In this document: positions 36,143 through 47,103 of the stretch, in pieces | Layout: each line of letters opens with the position of its first letter | How positions within the stretch are numbered: position 1 is the first letter of the stretch | From: Mermis nigrescens | Taxonomy: Eukaryota > Nematoda > Enoplea > Mermithida > Mermithidae | Assembly: GCA_036768485.1 (NCBI GenBank) | Contig: JAVLUZ010000261.1 | Span: 620,001-684,000 of the forward strand | Direction of reading: 5' to 3' | Length of the DNA stretch: 64,000 nucleotides | The notes under the pieces: generated by a model | The model's database searches: none | What the model saw: the letters and a program-made list of their open reading frames with translations, nothing else | Told to the model about the DNA's origin: nothing | Made by a program: the position numbers and the translations under genes

Positions 36143-37112
36143 AGTCTCAGAAACTTCTTAGTAAAGAGGATTGAATGTACTCACACACTTTACAACTGTT
36201 GAATTAAAGCATTAGAATGCCTTTGTAAATGAAACAAACGGGATGAAGGATTCATACCTGTTGTGAATATGGTTATTCAAAGTCACTTGAATAAACTTAT
36301 TTTCAGTATCTGTTCTCAGAACAGTAGAAGGTGATATGTTGAAGCGGATTTGGAAGAATTTAAAAGCTAGATATGAAATTTGTTGAGAATCTCAATAGAT
36401 TGCATTGAGAGAGTTCTCAGAAACTGGAAGTAGACAAGCAGATGCCATTGTGTTGAAAGGAGGGAATGAAAACTTATTCATGATGTATTCATTCAAGGTG
36501 AAGTCACAGAGTTTCTGATGGACTTTGGATTGTAGAATTATAGAGAATATCTTTCTTCTTAGACTTTCCTTTGCCATGAAGGTATTCAATTGAATTGAAT
36601 GATGACCTTTACAGAGCAGGTTTGAAACACTGTTTTTGAAGCCTGGAGAATTTGGAAAGCGAGCTCTGGCATTGAAGGTCCATACCAAGTAACTAGAAGA
36701 AACTAGACAGATTCATAGCATTCATTGAGACCTACCTTCATATCTGCGATTGTAAATATAAATAGACAGGCTGAGACAAACTGCTTTGTTTTTGAATTTG
36801 TATTTCAAGTCACCTTAACGTTCATTGAATTGAGAAACAGACAGTTTGGATTGGAGAATAGGCTTTGGAGATTTCAGGCCTGCACCGTACACAAGTCGTA
36901 TATACCTAGAAGTGTTGAGTGATTTTGCAAACTGCATTGTGTTGTGTGTCTGCTTTATGTTCTCAGTGTACCACTTTGTGTGTGTCTAATGATACTTTGA
37001 AAGTATTCTTAAGAAGTCTGTTCATTTCAGCAATTGAAGCATTGTAGTAAAGGTATAATCATACCTGGGCAATGGATTTTGGTTCTGGAGGTACCGGGGT
37101 CCCTTTTGTTGA

Positions 37113-37265
37113 GGTTGGTTGGTTGTTTGGTTGGCTAGTTGGCTGGTCAATTGGCCGGTTAGTTGGTTGTTTGGTTGGCTAGTTGGCTGGTTGTTTGGCC
37201 GATTGGTTGGTTGTTTGGTTGGCTAGTTGACTGGTTGGTTGGTTGGCTAGTTGGTTGGTTGTATC
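37113..37265. repeat. Short TTGG-type tandem array
   Basis: Degenerate repeats of GGTTGGTTG and GGCTAGTTG in one orientation. A much longer array of the same kind is at 42745-44160. The flanking word ACCTGGGCAATGG (37070) has an inverted counterpart, CCCATTGTCCAGATATG, near 44291, so both arrays may belong to one old element. Confidence 0.8.
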
Positions 37266-37622
37266 ATTTTCTCACTTTTTTAATTTTGGGTCAAAAAATT
37301 CTGCCCCCCAAATCAAAAACTGTTTTTTCTGGCGCCACCCAGCGGGGGTTCTGAAGGTACCGAAGTGCTTTCTGGTGCCACCCAGTGGCGGGGTGGCGCG
37401 GCATTGCCCACCTGTACATATAATACGCCCACGCACACCGCATGGAATGTATGTAACTCGTGCACGTTGCCTTACTGTAGAGTTGTTTGGCCATGCTTGA
37501 CCATTTTTGGCATTCTTATTAATTTTTAATTAGCTGAAAACTGAAATGGGAAATAGAATTATGTTTGCAAGGTCACGTCAATGACGTTTAACAAAATTGG
37601 CAATCGAAACGATTGCAGAAAT
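37266..37622. other. Short stretch with GCGCCACCC repeats, no gene
   Basis: TCTGGCGCCACCCAGCGG and TCTGGTGCCACCCAGTGG repeat about 45 bp apart near 37330-37390. No coding frame. Confidence 0.4.
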
Positions 37623-37630
37623 GCTTGAAT

Positions 37631-38381
37631 CACCGTTTTTTGTATTCGGCAAAGATTTTCCTGATGTACAAAGACTTTTGGGACCGTCTTTGTACATGTA
37701 CAAAGATTTCTGGGAAGACAAAATTGCATAAAAGGTGTGAAATTGCAAAATTTTCGGCGCTTCGCGCCGAAAGGAGTAATTATGTATTCTATATATCTTT
37801 CTAATGGCATAAATTGCATTCCAAAAGGAAAATGTCAAATTTTCGGCGCTTCACGCCGTTTTAAGGCGATTCGTAGTGATTTTTGCCTTTAGAGACCCAG
37901 AAATTAGGTAAAATACACTAGCAAAAGTCGAACAACTCTGTTTTTACCACACTAAAATCGCGGCTGTGCCATATTAAAGTACATATTCCAAAATTTGTGT
38001 GTACAACATGTACAAAGATTTTTGGGAAGATAAAAGTGTAAAAAGGTGTAAAATTCCAAAAAATTTTCGGCGCTTCCGCACCGAAATGAGTATTATTTGT
38101 CCTATATATCTTCAAAATAGTAGAATTTGCATTTTAGAATTGAAAATTGTCAAATTTTTCGGCGCTTCGCGCCGTTTTGAGCAATTTTTAGTAATTTCTG
38201 GCGTCAGAAACCCAGAAATTAGCTAAAATACACTACCAAAGATCGGAAACCCTGTTTAACCACACTAAAATCGCTACTGTACTATATTAGAGTACACAAA
38301 AATTTGCATGTACAAAATGTACAAAGATTTTTGGGGACCATCTTTGTACATGTACAAACGGACCTTGTACAAAAAACGCTG
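37631..38381. mobile_element. hAT-type MITE, CAGTGTTTTTTGTAC family, reference copy
   Basis: Ends CACCGTTTTTTGTA and TACAAAAAACGCTG are inverted. Perfect 8-bp duplications GCTTGAAT lie at 37623-37630 and 38382-38389. Hairpins are at 37756-37768 and 38161-38173 (perfect) and near 37845 and 38069 (altered). Words such as CTTTGTACATGTACAAAG are present at both ends. There is no transposase. Confidence 0.9.
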
Positions 38382-38394
38382 GCTTGAATGCATT

Positions 38395-38790
38395 TTCCGT
38401 CATTTTTCCCATTAATCAATCAATCTTAGTCAATTAATCAACTTATAATTCATTACATAAACTCGTAATTAATCAAAATGAATTAATTGTTAACTAATTG
38501 AATTTGAGTAATTATTCTTAGTAATTAATTAACCCTGCAATGAATTAATAAAAGTAAATTAAATAATTATGTAAGTAAAATCTTAGATAATTAAAGTAAC
38601 TAATCTTAATGCATTTATTAATTAATTAAATCGAAATTACACTCTTAATTAATAAATCAAAATTAGGTAATTGATTGTTAATTGATTCATAAATCGTCAA
38701 TTATTTTGTTAAATTAACTAAATCCTTATTCATTAATTATACCCTAAATTAATTGCCTTTTTACCTTTAATTAATTCATGGCAGTAAGAT
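38395..38790. repeat. TTAATTA-rich low-complexity tract
   Basis: Nearly 400 bp made mostly of TTAATTA, TAATTAA and TTGATTA words without a strict period. No gene. Confidence 0.75.
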
Positions 38791-39188
38791 GAAACAACAA
38801 AGTGTTCTAACATTTCTCATCAAGTTTTATCCACTGGTATCAAAAATTCTATAAAAATTAAACGGATTTGAGAATCCAACTTTAGGGGCTATGGGGGTAG
38901 TTTGTCTATTCCTAATCCTATGTTCCTGTGCCACTCTCATTCAATCATATTCTAAATGTCTTATATGTATTTATTTATGCACTTTACTATAGTCCGGACA
39001 CTTAAAGGTAAACCCGGACACTTTAAGGTTTGACATCGGCTTTGGTTCTTTTAGTTTTTTATGGTTTTTTAATGGTTTGAAAATCGGCATGGGCTTTGAT
39101 TTTTTGGTTTTTTTGTTTTTAATTTTTTATGTCAAAAAACGAAAGAAGATTGATTTTATTTTCTGTTATTTGTGAATATGTACATGAA

Positions 39189-39549
39189 CACTGGTGTAGC
39201 CAGTGGGGGAATTCCTCTTGAAAATTTTGACATGTTCAATAACTGAACAATATGGTTGCATGATGCTCTTTTGCGACGTGATTTTTTCTATCTTTTGGCA
39301 GTTTCTATCGTTTTATTTGCCGGAAAAGTCAGAAAAATTGGCGCTTCGCACATAATAAGCATTTTTACGTCAAAAACGTAACAAATTTCCAGGAAAAAAA
39401 TAATTTTTTCATCGCTCAAGTAGTGCAGGACGATGTGGAAAGCCCAAAAACACGTTATTTACATAACGGCCCCACCCGTTTTTATACGTTTTTAGAAAAA
39501 AAATTTCCTTTAGAATCTCCCCCTGGCGAAAATTCTGGCTACGCCTTTG
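39189..39549. mobile_element. hAT-type MITE, GGYGTAGCCAG family
   Basis: Left end CACTGGTGTAGCCAG, right end CTGGCTACGCCTTTG. Flanks TACATGAA and TATATAAA match at 6 of 8. Contains GGCGCTTCGCAC at 39340, a broken hairpin. Confidence 0.65.
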
Positions 39550-39777
39550 TATATAAATAGTGCACTTTGTAACCCGTTGGTGTTCAATAAATCGATATTT
39601 TGAACTGCCAGGATTCGAAAAATTAGCTTTTTAAATTAATAGTTCATGTGATTATGCTGTAAATGCTCTATCAACCCAGAGAGATGAAACAAAAGTTGGA
39701 AAGCAACAATAGGTATTTAATGCTATTATCTTTGATTCTCGCAAAACAATTCGACTTTGTTGCAGTACCGGTCGGAC

Positions 39778-39950
39778 CAGTGGCGGATCCAGGATTTTCC
39801 TAACAAGGGCGGTAACCCTAAGGGGGGGGCGGAACCCCAATTTGGGCGGAAAAATTAGCCGTTTTAATCCGAAAATCGCTAAAAATCGCTCAAAAATCCT
39901 TAATATTGAGCACTATTTTGGGCCAAGGGGGCCCCCTTAATCCGCTTCTG
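39778..39950. mobile_element. hAT-type MITE, CAGTGGCGGATC family, 173 bp
   Basis: Ends CAGTGGCGGATCCAGGATTT and AATCCGCTTCTG. Perfect 8-bp duplications GGTCGGAC stand at 39770-39777 and 39951-39958. Another MITE begins at once in the right-hand duplication. Confidence 0.88.
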
Positions 39951-39958
39951 GGTCGGAC

Positions 39959-40220
39959 ACGTGGGCGGGGGGAATTGGGGGGTATGCACCCCCAAAAAAC
40001 CGAAATACCCCCCCCAGAAATCAAAATACCCCCCCCCCAGAATTAAGTTTTTAAAATTTTTTTTTCATTTTTTTCGCAATTTTATGATGCCAATGGATAG
40101 TGCTCGATGAGAAAGGTGGAAAAATGGTGTTTTTTTCGCCATACCACCATTTTTAAGGCCATTTTTTTGACCTTTGAAAAATATTGCACCTCCCCCAGAA
40201 TTTTCTTGCTGCCCACGTCT
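39959..40220 (-). mobile_element. hAT-type MITE, CATACGTGGGC family, copy d
   Basis: Reads on the minus strand. The interior CAATGGATAGTGCTCGATGA and the C-rich run at 40027-40036 match the family. It abuts the MITE at 39778-39950, whose duplication forms its left flank. Confidence 0.75.
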
Positions 40221-40559
40221 GGTCAACATATGTATGATACCTCACTCAATTTCTCACCTAAGTATGAAACAAACTTCTCGACCATATCATAAAAACGCTT
40301 GAAAAATTGATCCTGCCCAGGTTTGGGCGATGCTCATGGCCATACCTGGACAAAGGCCGGTCTTCCAGATGATACCGGCGGCCAAAAATTGTGGTTGGTT
40401 GCTGGTTCGAAAAAGGGTTGTTTTGGAATATGTTACCTCATAACTTTTTCGAAACGTTCTGCATGTCTGCATGCATCATTTGCGTTTGTTTTATCCGTCT
40501 TAATTTACTCGCATTTAGCATCATCAGTCAGTACACTAATTGTTTACAACTATAGTTTT

Positions 40560-42720
40560 TAGAGTGTTCACCTCTGGAAATTTTTTTGGCCTTTTTATCA
40601 TCCTCAGCTCAATTTCACAGATTTTTAAAGGACAAGACAACGCAAAAAATTGACCTTATTATGGAAAATTTCTACCCTATACTTTACATAAGTCCAATTA
40701 AGCAGCCTTTTTACAAATAAACAATGAAATAATTTATTATATCTGCCAAATAGTGCGTGAAAATTTTGGCCTTTTTATTTTTTAAAACATTATTAAACAT
40801 TACATCTGGCACGAAGCGCCAAATAATCTTGACCTTCTATCCTCTTAAGCTCAATATGATCGCTTTTCAAAGATACGAGTATACAAGCAGTACCGAAACT
40901 TATTACCGTTCTCGCCACAAAATTTGCAGCCTTAATCATCCTTAAACTTCGCTTAGGTTTGTAACTGCTTCTTTCATGCGAAACGGGAAATAAGAATATT
41001 AAATCTAGCAGAAATGTTGATAATTTCCCATTTCAGCTCAATTTTAGGAATTTATCGAAACAGACTTATGAATAAATTAGTAACGTCGGCATTATTAATG
41101 GAAAATTATGGCATTTCCATCACCTTCGACTTAATTTTGAGGCATGTAGGGTTGATAAGAGAAAGACAAAATTCTGGTATTTAGATTTTTGTCCTCTGAA
41201 ATTTTGCGCCAGCTGTAAAACTTTAACCTAGTACAAAAATGTATTCGACTAAACGTCTGTCGACGAGCTCCATATAATGGCGAATGAAAATATTCAAAAA
41301 AATTTAAAATTTGTGATTCGAGAAATTTTTTAGCATTTTTACTCTTTTAAACTCAATTTTGCAGCCTTTGAAGACAAACAGTGCAAAAACGGGCGTATTA
41401 TAAAACTGGCGAAAAATTTTTGACGTTCTGATCTCCTCAAGCTGAATTTTGAAGCTTTCTTAATAGAGAGAGTGCTTAAATTATATCTGGCGCGAAGCGC
41501 CAGAACATTTCTACATTTTTATCTTTTTAAACTCAAATTTGCAGGTTTCTGGATATAAACAATCCAGTAATTATGCCTGGCGCGAAGCGCCGAAAATTTT
41601 CGAGAGTTCTATCCTTTTACCTAAATTTTGCAACTTTCTAAACAGCAATACAGTAATTATAGTTTGCGCGAAGCGCCGGAAATTTCCGATGTTTTTATCC
41701 TTTTGAGCTCAATTTTGCAGCTTTCTGAATGTATGCAATAGAAATTATATCCGGCGCGAAGCGCTGGAAATTTTCGATATATTTATTCTTTTATGCTCAC
41801 TTTTGCAGGTTTACAAATATAAGCTATGCAGCAATTATATCTGGCGCAAAGTGGGCGTTTTTATGAAGCTCAATTTGACACATTTCTAAAGATAAGAAAT
41901 GTAGAAATTATGTTAAATCAATGTTTGACTTCAGTCTTAAATGCCAGCCTCAGTAGCAGCGGATCTTATGCCCTGACACCTGCACCGATTGACATGCCTT
42001 TGTCCAGTGTTTTTATACAAGGTCCCTTTGTTCAAATGCAAAGACGGTCTCCGAAGTCTTTCAATTTATAGGTTTCCAAAGATAAAAAATACAGAATAGT
42101 TAATGAAATATTTTGATATTTTTACCATTTTCAAGTAGATTTTGCGGACTTTTTTATTGACAAATAATTTAGGACCTTCACGTGCGGACTGGCGTTTTTT
42201 CAGCGTTTTACGTCGTCTACTTTCGTTTGAAATCGATTTTGGCACAACATTTCTTCGAAAATTTTTAAAGTTTTTGACAATTTTGTGCGAAAAAAATCAT
42301 TAAATTTCGTTGACTTCAGTGAAAATCCAGCGCGAAGTGCCGGAAAATTCGTGAATTTCTGGCGGGAGGACGTTTAGAAGCTTGAATTACTGCTCGGTTT
42401 CACGTATTTGTAGCGTTTGATGCGTAGCGTCGAAAATTTTTAAAAGTTATACATGAAATGAAAATAGAATAAAAGTATGCTGAAATAGCTATCTGGCGCG
42501 AAGCGCCGAAAAATTTCGACATTTATATACTTTTGCGCTCGATTTTGCACCTTTTTGTATGATAAAAATGCAGAAAATTTTATTTGCCGAAAAATTTCAT
42601 CTATCGAAAACTGAAATAGGCAAAAGGTGAGTTTTTTAAATAAATGGCGCCAAGCGCCGTAAATTTGAGTATTTTTACGCTGTGAAACGTCAAAAACATG
42701 TGTAGCTTTTTAACTGAAAA
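40560..42720. repeat. Hairpin-bearing satellite region (88-bp units at 41484-41860)
   Basis: In the clearest part the hairpin GGCGCGAAGCGCC or a near form recurs at 41488, 41577, 41665, 41753 and 41841, every 87-90 bp. Each unit continues with AAATTTTCGA, a TTTTTATCCTTTT stretch, CTCAATTTTGCAG and a TAATTATAT end. More diverged units extend to about 40808 on the left and 42650 on the right. No protein frame. Confidence 0.85.
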
Positions 42721-42744
42721 GTCGGGAAAAATTTTAAGAATGAA

Positions 42745-44160
42745 TGGTTGAGTGGTTGGTTCGTCAGTTGGCTGGTCGGTTGATTGAATAATTGATTGGT
42801 TGCTTGGTTGGTTAATTGATTGATCGGTTTAATGGTTGACTTATTGATTGATTGACTGGTTGGTTTTTTGGCTGGATGGCTGGTTGATTGGTCGGTTAGA
42901 TGGTTGGTTGATCTGATGATTCGTCATTTGGTCGGTTGGTCATTAAATGGGTTGGTTTTGTCAGTTAATCAGCAGACTGTTTGGTTAGTTCGTTCATCGG
43001 CTGAGTGGTTGGTTTGTGAGTTGGTTGATCGGTCGGTTATGCATTGATTGGCTAATTGGTTAGTTGGCCAGGATAGTTGTTTGAGTAGTTTGGTTAAGTG
43101 GTTGGTTGGCCGGTTAGTTGTTCAATTGGCTAGTTGGTTGGTTGATTGGCCTATTCTTTTGTTGTTTGGTTGGCCATTTGATTGGATGGTTGTTTGGTTA
43201 GCTAATTGGCCATTTAGTTGGTTGGTTGGTTGGTTATTCAGTTGGCTTGCTGGCTGGCCAGTTGGTTGGCTGTTTGATTGGTTGGTTGGCTAGTTGGTTG
43301 GTCGGTTAGCCGGTTGATTGGCTACTTAATTGGTTGGTTGGCTGGTTGGTTGGTTGGTTGGTTGGTTGGCCTCTTAGTTGGTTGGTCGGCTAGTTGGGTT
43401 GATTGACTAGTTAGTTGCTCTGTTGGCCGGTTGGGTGGTTGGCCAGTAAGTTCGTTGGTTGGCTCATTAGTTGGTTGATTGGCTGATGGTGTGTCGGTTG
43501 GTTGGTTGGTTGGCCAATCGGGTTGGTTGCTTAATTGATTGGGTATCTAGTTGGTTGTTGGGTTGGCCGGTTGGCTGGTTGGTAGTTGATCGGTTGGTTG
43601 GTTGATTTGTTGGTTGGCTACTTAAATGGTTGGTTGGCCGGTTAGTTGGTTTGTTGGCTGGTCGAGGTTGGTGGTTGGCCGGTTGGTAGTTTGGTTGGCC
43701 GGTTGGTTGTTTGGTTGGCCGGTTGGTTGTTTGGTTGGCCGGTTGGTTGTTTGGTTGGCCGGTTGGTTGGTTGGTTGCTGGTTGGTTGGCTAATTGGTTG
43801 GTTGGCTAATTGGTTGGATGGCTGATTGGTTGGTTGGCTAGTTGAATGGTTGGTTGGCCGGTTTTTGCTGGCTTGGTTGGATGGCCAGTTAGTTAGTTGG
43901 TTGCTTGCTTGCTTGGTTGGCCAGTTGGTTGGTTGGTGGGCTAGTTCCTTGGTTGGCTGATTGATTGGTTAGTCGGCCACTTGGTTGTCGGTTGGTTAGT
44001 TGGTTGTTTGGTTGGTTGGTTGGGCAGTTGGTTGGTTGGTTGGTTGATTAGTTGGTTAGTTCGTTGGTAGGTTTGGTTGGTCAGTTGGTGGGTTGGTTGG
44101 ACTGTTACTTGGTTGGCTGATTGATTGGTCCGATGACTGATTGAACTAATGTCTATATGA
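42745..44160. repeat. 1.4-kb degenerate TTGG array
   Basis: Almost entirely TTGG words mixed with TTGGCYGG and TTGATTGG variants, all in one orientation. GGTTGGCCGGTTGGTTGTTT is repeated exactly in tandem at about 43694-43760, a sign of recent local expansion. The 81-residue tryptophan/leucine-rich frame in it is a by-product of the repeat. Confidence 0.9.
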
Positions 44161-45036
44161 TCTATTTACATGTCTTTGTACTTGTACATTGATTTTGCTG
44201 AGTTTATCTTTGTTTTTTAACAAAAAATTCAGGTGATACTCGCGATCTTCCCAGGTGATACCGAGTGGCCTTCAGGTGATACCGGGTTGAACCGGGTTGA
44301 ACCCATTGTCCAGATATGCTCATGGCGCATGCTATTTGCATCATCTGCGGCACATCGTTGGAGCTAGACCAGGAACTTTGTGAAAAATTGGAAAAAGAAT
44401 CAATTCCTCTTCAGAAAAAGAACCTACCAAATTGGAAAGAATGAAAAACTGCCTTCTTGTTATGCCAGCTCAAAAGCCGTCTGATCGCTGTTAAGAGTAT
44501 GGAACGAAATTTATTTTCTACAGATAATATTTTTATGGCTTAAACGAGAAAATTTAGATTTGATTGATGACACATAGGCCGTTCTTTTCTTCTGGTGTTC
44601 TCATTAGAAGTGTCAAATGCTTATTCTGAGAATTTTTTGTTTTTCAGACTTTCACTCGAAGTTGCTTAATCAATTGGTTACTGATAAATTTCTTAGCATT
44701 ACTATGCAGTTTAGCACTTGTATTACTTCATTTATAATGGTCCCGTTTACACCAAATATTTTCCGTCATTTCTTTAAAGGCATTTAATAGCGTATATACA
44801 TGTCTTAAAGTGAACGTCCAACGCCGTTTTGACTATTTGCAGCCTTGCCGTCATTCTGCATTTTAGCCTCCTCGAATATACTCCTTTAGCCATTAAAGAC
44901 GCTTTTCTTGTCGTTTTGAACAATAAAAAGTTATATTCCCTTGCCTCTACAAAAATTGGACACGCATGCGGCTTTGAGTAAAAATATCAGCCTTAAATGA
45001 AATTATAATACTTACGTCGCATAATTGTTTTAAGAG
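44161..45036. other. Region upstream of the POT1-like gene
   Basis: CAGGTGATACC repeats near 44230-44290, then unremarkable AT-rich DNA. It may hold the promoter or an untranslated exon of the gene at 45037. I see no clear TATA box or initiator. Confidence 0.4.
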
Positions 45037-45664
45037 ATGACGTGCTCAAATGATGAAATTCTTACCGTGTTTGAATGCGAAAGAGACATAGAAGAATATA
45101 TAAAAAAATACAGTTTACACCAAACTTTCTTGAATGACGTCACAACAGAAGCTAAGATATTATCAGCCAATGCCTATGCTTGCCTAAAGGTGACCGGAAG
45201 GCAAGCCACTTCCGAAGACGAATGCGAAAATACTGAAGAACTATGTCTTATAGGACAGGAATACATTTGGCGATGTTGTTCGCGGTTCGCGGTTGCATTC
45301 CCGCATTTGGTGAAAACTATTATCACAGGTGATCTCTTACTGGAAACCGATGTGATTTCTTCAAAGATATGGAATGGCGATATATTGATAATAATCGGCG
45401 CTCAGTGCCTTAATTTTGGCGCTGTTCCAAAGAAAATATCTTTTACTATGCCTCAACGGGCAAGGTGTTCATTAGTAATCGATAATGGAAACGTGCCTTA
45501 TGCGAAATTAGTCGTTTTTGGCAACAGATGCCGAACAATCAAGGCGGCATTGTCGGAAGACGATTATGATTCGGAATACAAGGATTTAAAGGACGTTAAG
45601 GAGTGTAAATACACGCGACTGGTTGGACTTGTTTCGCGATGCGAGAAATTCAAACCCAGATCTG
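45037..45664 (+). CDS. POT1: POT1-like telomere protein, exon 1 (N-terminal extension and start of OB1)
   Basis: POT1 binds the single-stranded 3' overhang of chromosome ends and blocks damage signalling. This exon encodes 209 residues. Only the last 20 or so, around KYTRLVGLVSRCEKFKP, match the first strand of POT1 OB1. The preceding 190 residues are extra. They include an acidic stretch (SEDDYDSEYKD) and a strand-rich segment (GDILIIIGAQC and YAKLVVFG) that could be another small fold. The start ATG follows TTTAAGAG; a more upstream exon cannot be excluded. The exon ends at TCTG before GTCAGT, phase 1, which fits exon 2. Confidence 0.78.
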
Positions 45665-46340
45665 GTCAGTGTTAACTTTGCTTGATTTTCTTCTTTTTCT
45701 TGTATTTTCAAATGTCCAATAATAATGAATTTATTTTCTTGGTAGTGTTGACAATCCTATCTTCTCTTTATATTTACTGCTTTGGTTTGTTATTATTTAT
45801 ATGTATAAAAGAGCCGTCGTAGAATAGCAAAAAGGTATTGGTAATTTGGAGGAGTGTTTTGTAAAAGGTCCGATTTTTAATCGTGTTTTTACGTTTTTGT
45901 TTATTTAATTACAGTCTCAGTTTCTTCGTTTTTACGCAGTGATTTCACGATAAAACAGATTCACATTTTCAAGTTAAAAAACAGGATTATTCACAATAAT
46001 TATTTTATTCGAAATGGAGAAAAATTCAGAAATCGCTACTTTCCCACCAATGATTATTCGATTTTAGTGCGTAGTTATGCGCCAGAAGCTATGTTTTTGT
46101 TTAGAAAAGCGCGTTTCAAGATTCATGGAACCTATGTCCCGCGCGTAAGGCTTTAGTGAGGCGAACTGCATTTTTAGTACTTTTTGATCCGTTTTGACTA
46201 ATTTCGTTACTTTTATCGGTGAGAAATATAAAAATTCACCAGATCTTTTTGGATCATTTAAGCTTCTTTCCAGGCATTTTATGGGTATACAATTTAAATT
46301 TAAGTCTTAACTCACTACCTTTATTCTCAAGCTTTGAAAA

Positions 46341-46506
46341 CAGGCACATAGCTGGCTGTCCTATTCTGTGGGGATCAACACTAATTTTGGGGGACTAAGC
46401 CCAAAAGAGCCAAAAATAGCACAAAATAACGTTCAAAAAGTCATATTTTCCCGATTTTTCTGAATTGGGGGGTCCGATACCTTATTCCCCCAGAGATACG
46501 TGCCTG
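46341..46506. mobile_element. MITE, CAGGCACRTAG family, copy 1 (POT1 intron 1)
   Basis: Ends CAGGCACATAGCTGG and GATACGTGCCTG are inverted. The interior GGACTAAGCCCAAAAGAGCC is shared in inverse form with the copy at 56855-57017. The flanks no longer match clearly. Confidence 0.65.
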
Positions 46507-46693
46507 TGAAATAATGTTTTTTATCGTGGTATTATATTTTCCAGAAAATGTTTGATAAAAATCTTAGGCGAGATCGTGATACCACACTCTATGGGAATTT
46601 TCGTTAGGTGAATGAGTCGAACATTTTCTCTTTCTTCCAAAAAGTTATCTTTTAGTTTCAAAATTCCTTTCTCAATCGACTTAACTTAAGTAG

Positions 46694-47103
46694 GCACGTT
46701 CGATTTAATCAACAAGTCCACTCAGTTTAAATATGTTATTGATTCAGGTTCCCATTTAACTCTTCTATCTCTGGTCGATCAATCGCTCGCCGATTCGAAC
46801 GAAAGTTTTCAAGTTCTTATTAAGAATAGCAGCCATTTGAGGATCGAACCTTTGAAGGCTGTTATTTTAACCAGAGTTACTGTAGCGCGTTCTGAGCGAT
46901 TCAGAAACTTGAACGGATACGGTTGCGTCGGCTGCATGGGTTTTTCGATCGATATTTTTTCGCCCGAAGACCCCAATTTTCGCGCCAAATTTTCCCTCTT
47001 GAATGAATCGGTCAAGCGCAAACTTGCTTCATTAATTCGATGGGCTCGCGATTTGTCGCCAGATTTGAAATTAAAATATCATATATGCGATGATAGCTTT
47101 ACG
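46694..47103 (+). CDS. POT1: POT1-like telomere protein, exon 2 (rest of OB1)
   Basis: Encodes SHLTLLSLVDQS, which matches the VTIVDQT strand of human POT1 OB1, then VILTRVTVARSERF, and finally KLASLIRWARDLSP, which matches the conserved VEALRVWASTHMSP helix between the OB folds. Two acceptors keep the frame: AAGTAG (exon from 46694) and GATTCAG (exon from 46748), which differ by 18 residues. The donor is ACG before GTAAGTA, phase 0. OB1 provides most of the contacts with telomeric DNA in known POT1 proteins. Confidence 0.8.

Larger units (their letters stand above)
35200..37050. repeat. Alpha-satellite-like array, noisy; probably foreign or chimeric
   Basis: Short words match the primate alpha satellite consensus as I remember it, in the right order and at about 170-bp spacing. 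On the plus strand: CACAGAGTTGAACCTT (36021), TATTTGGAGCGCTTTG (36070), GGAAATATCTTCAC (36112), TCTCAGAAACTTCTT (36145), AGAGCAGGTTTGAAACACT (36613), AACTAGACAG (36701). Before about 35790 the same satellite reads on the minus strand: CCTTTTCCATAGGCCTG (35331), ACACACATCACAA (35421). The matches are broken by many small gaps. No host gene lies here. Confidence 0.75.

Noticed and set aside
36392..36688. 98-residue minus-strand frame as a gene
   Set aside because: It lies within the alpha-satellite-like stretch and has no recognisable features.
35200..37050. The alpha-like stretch as a native centromere of this organism
   Set aside because: Too short and too noisy, flips orientation, and cuts a MITE at its edge. 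Contamination or chimera fits better.
43048..43293. 81-residue tryptophan-rich frame that might be a membrane protein
   Set aside because: It is a translation of the TTGG array. The tryptophan, leucine and valine pattern comes from the repeat.
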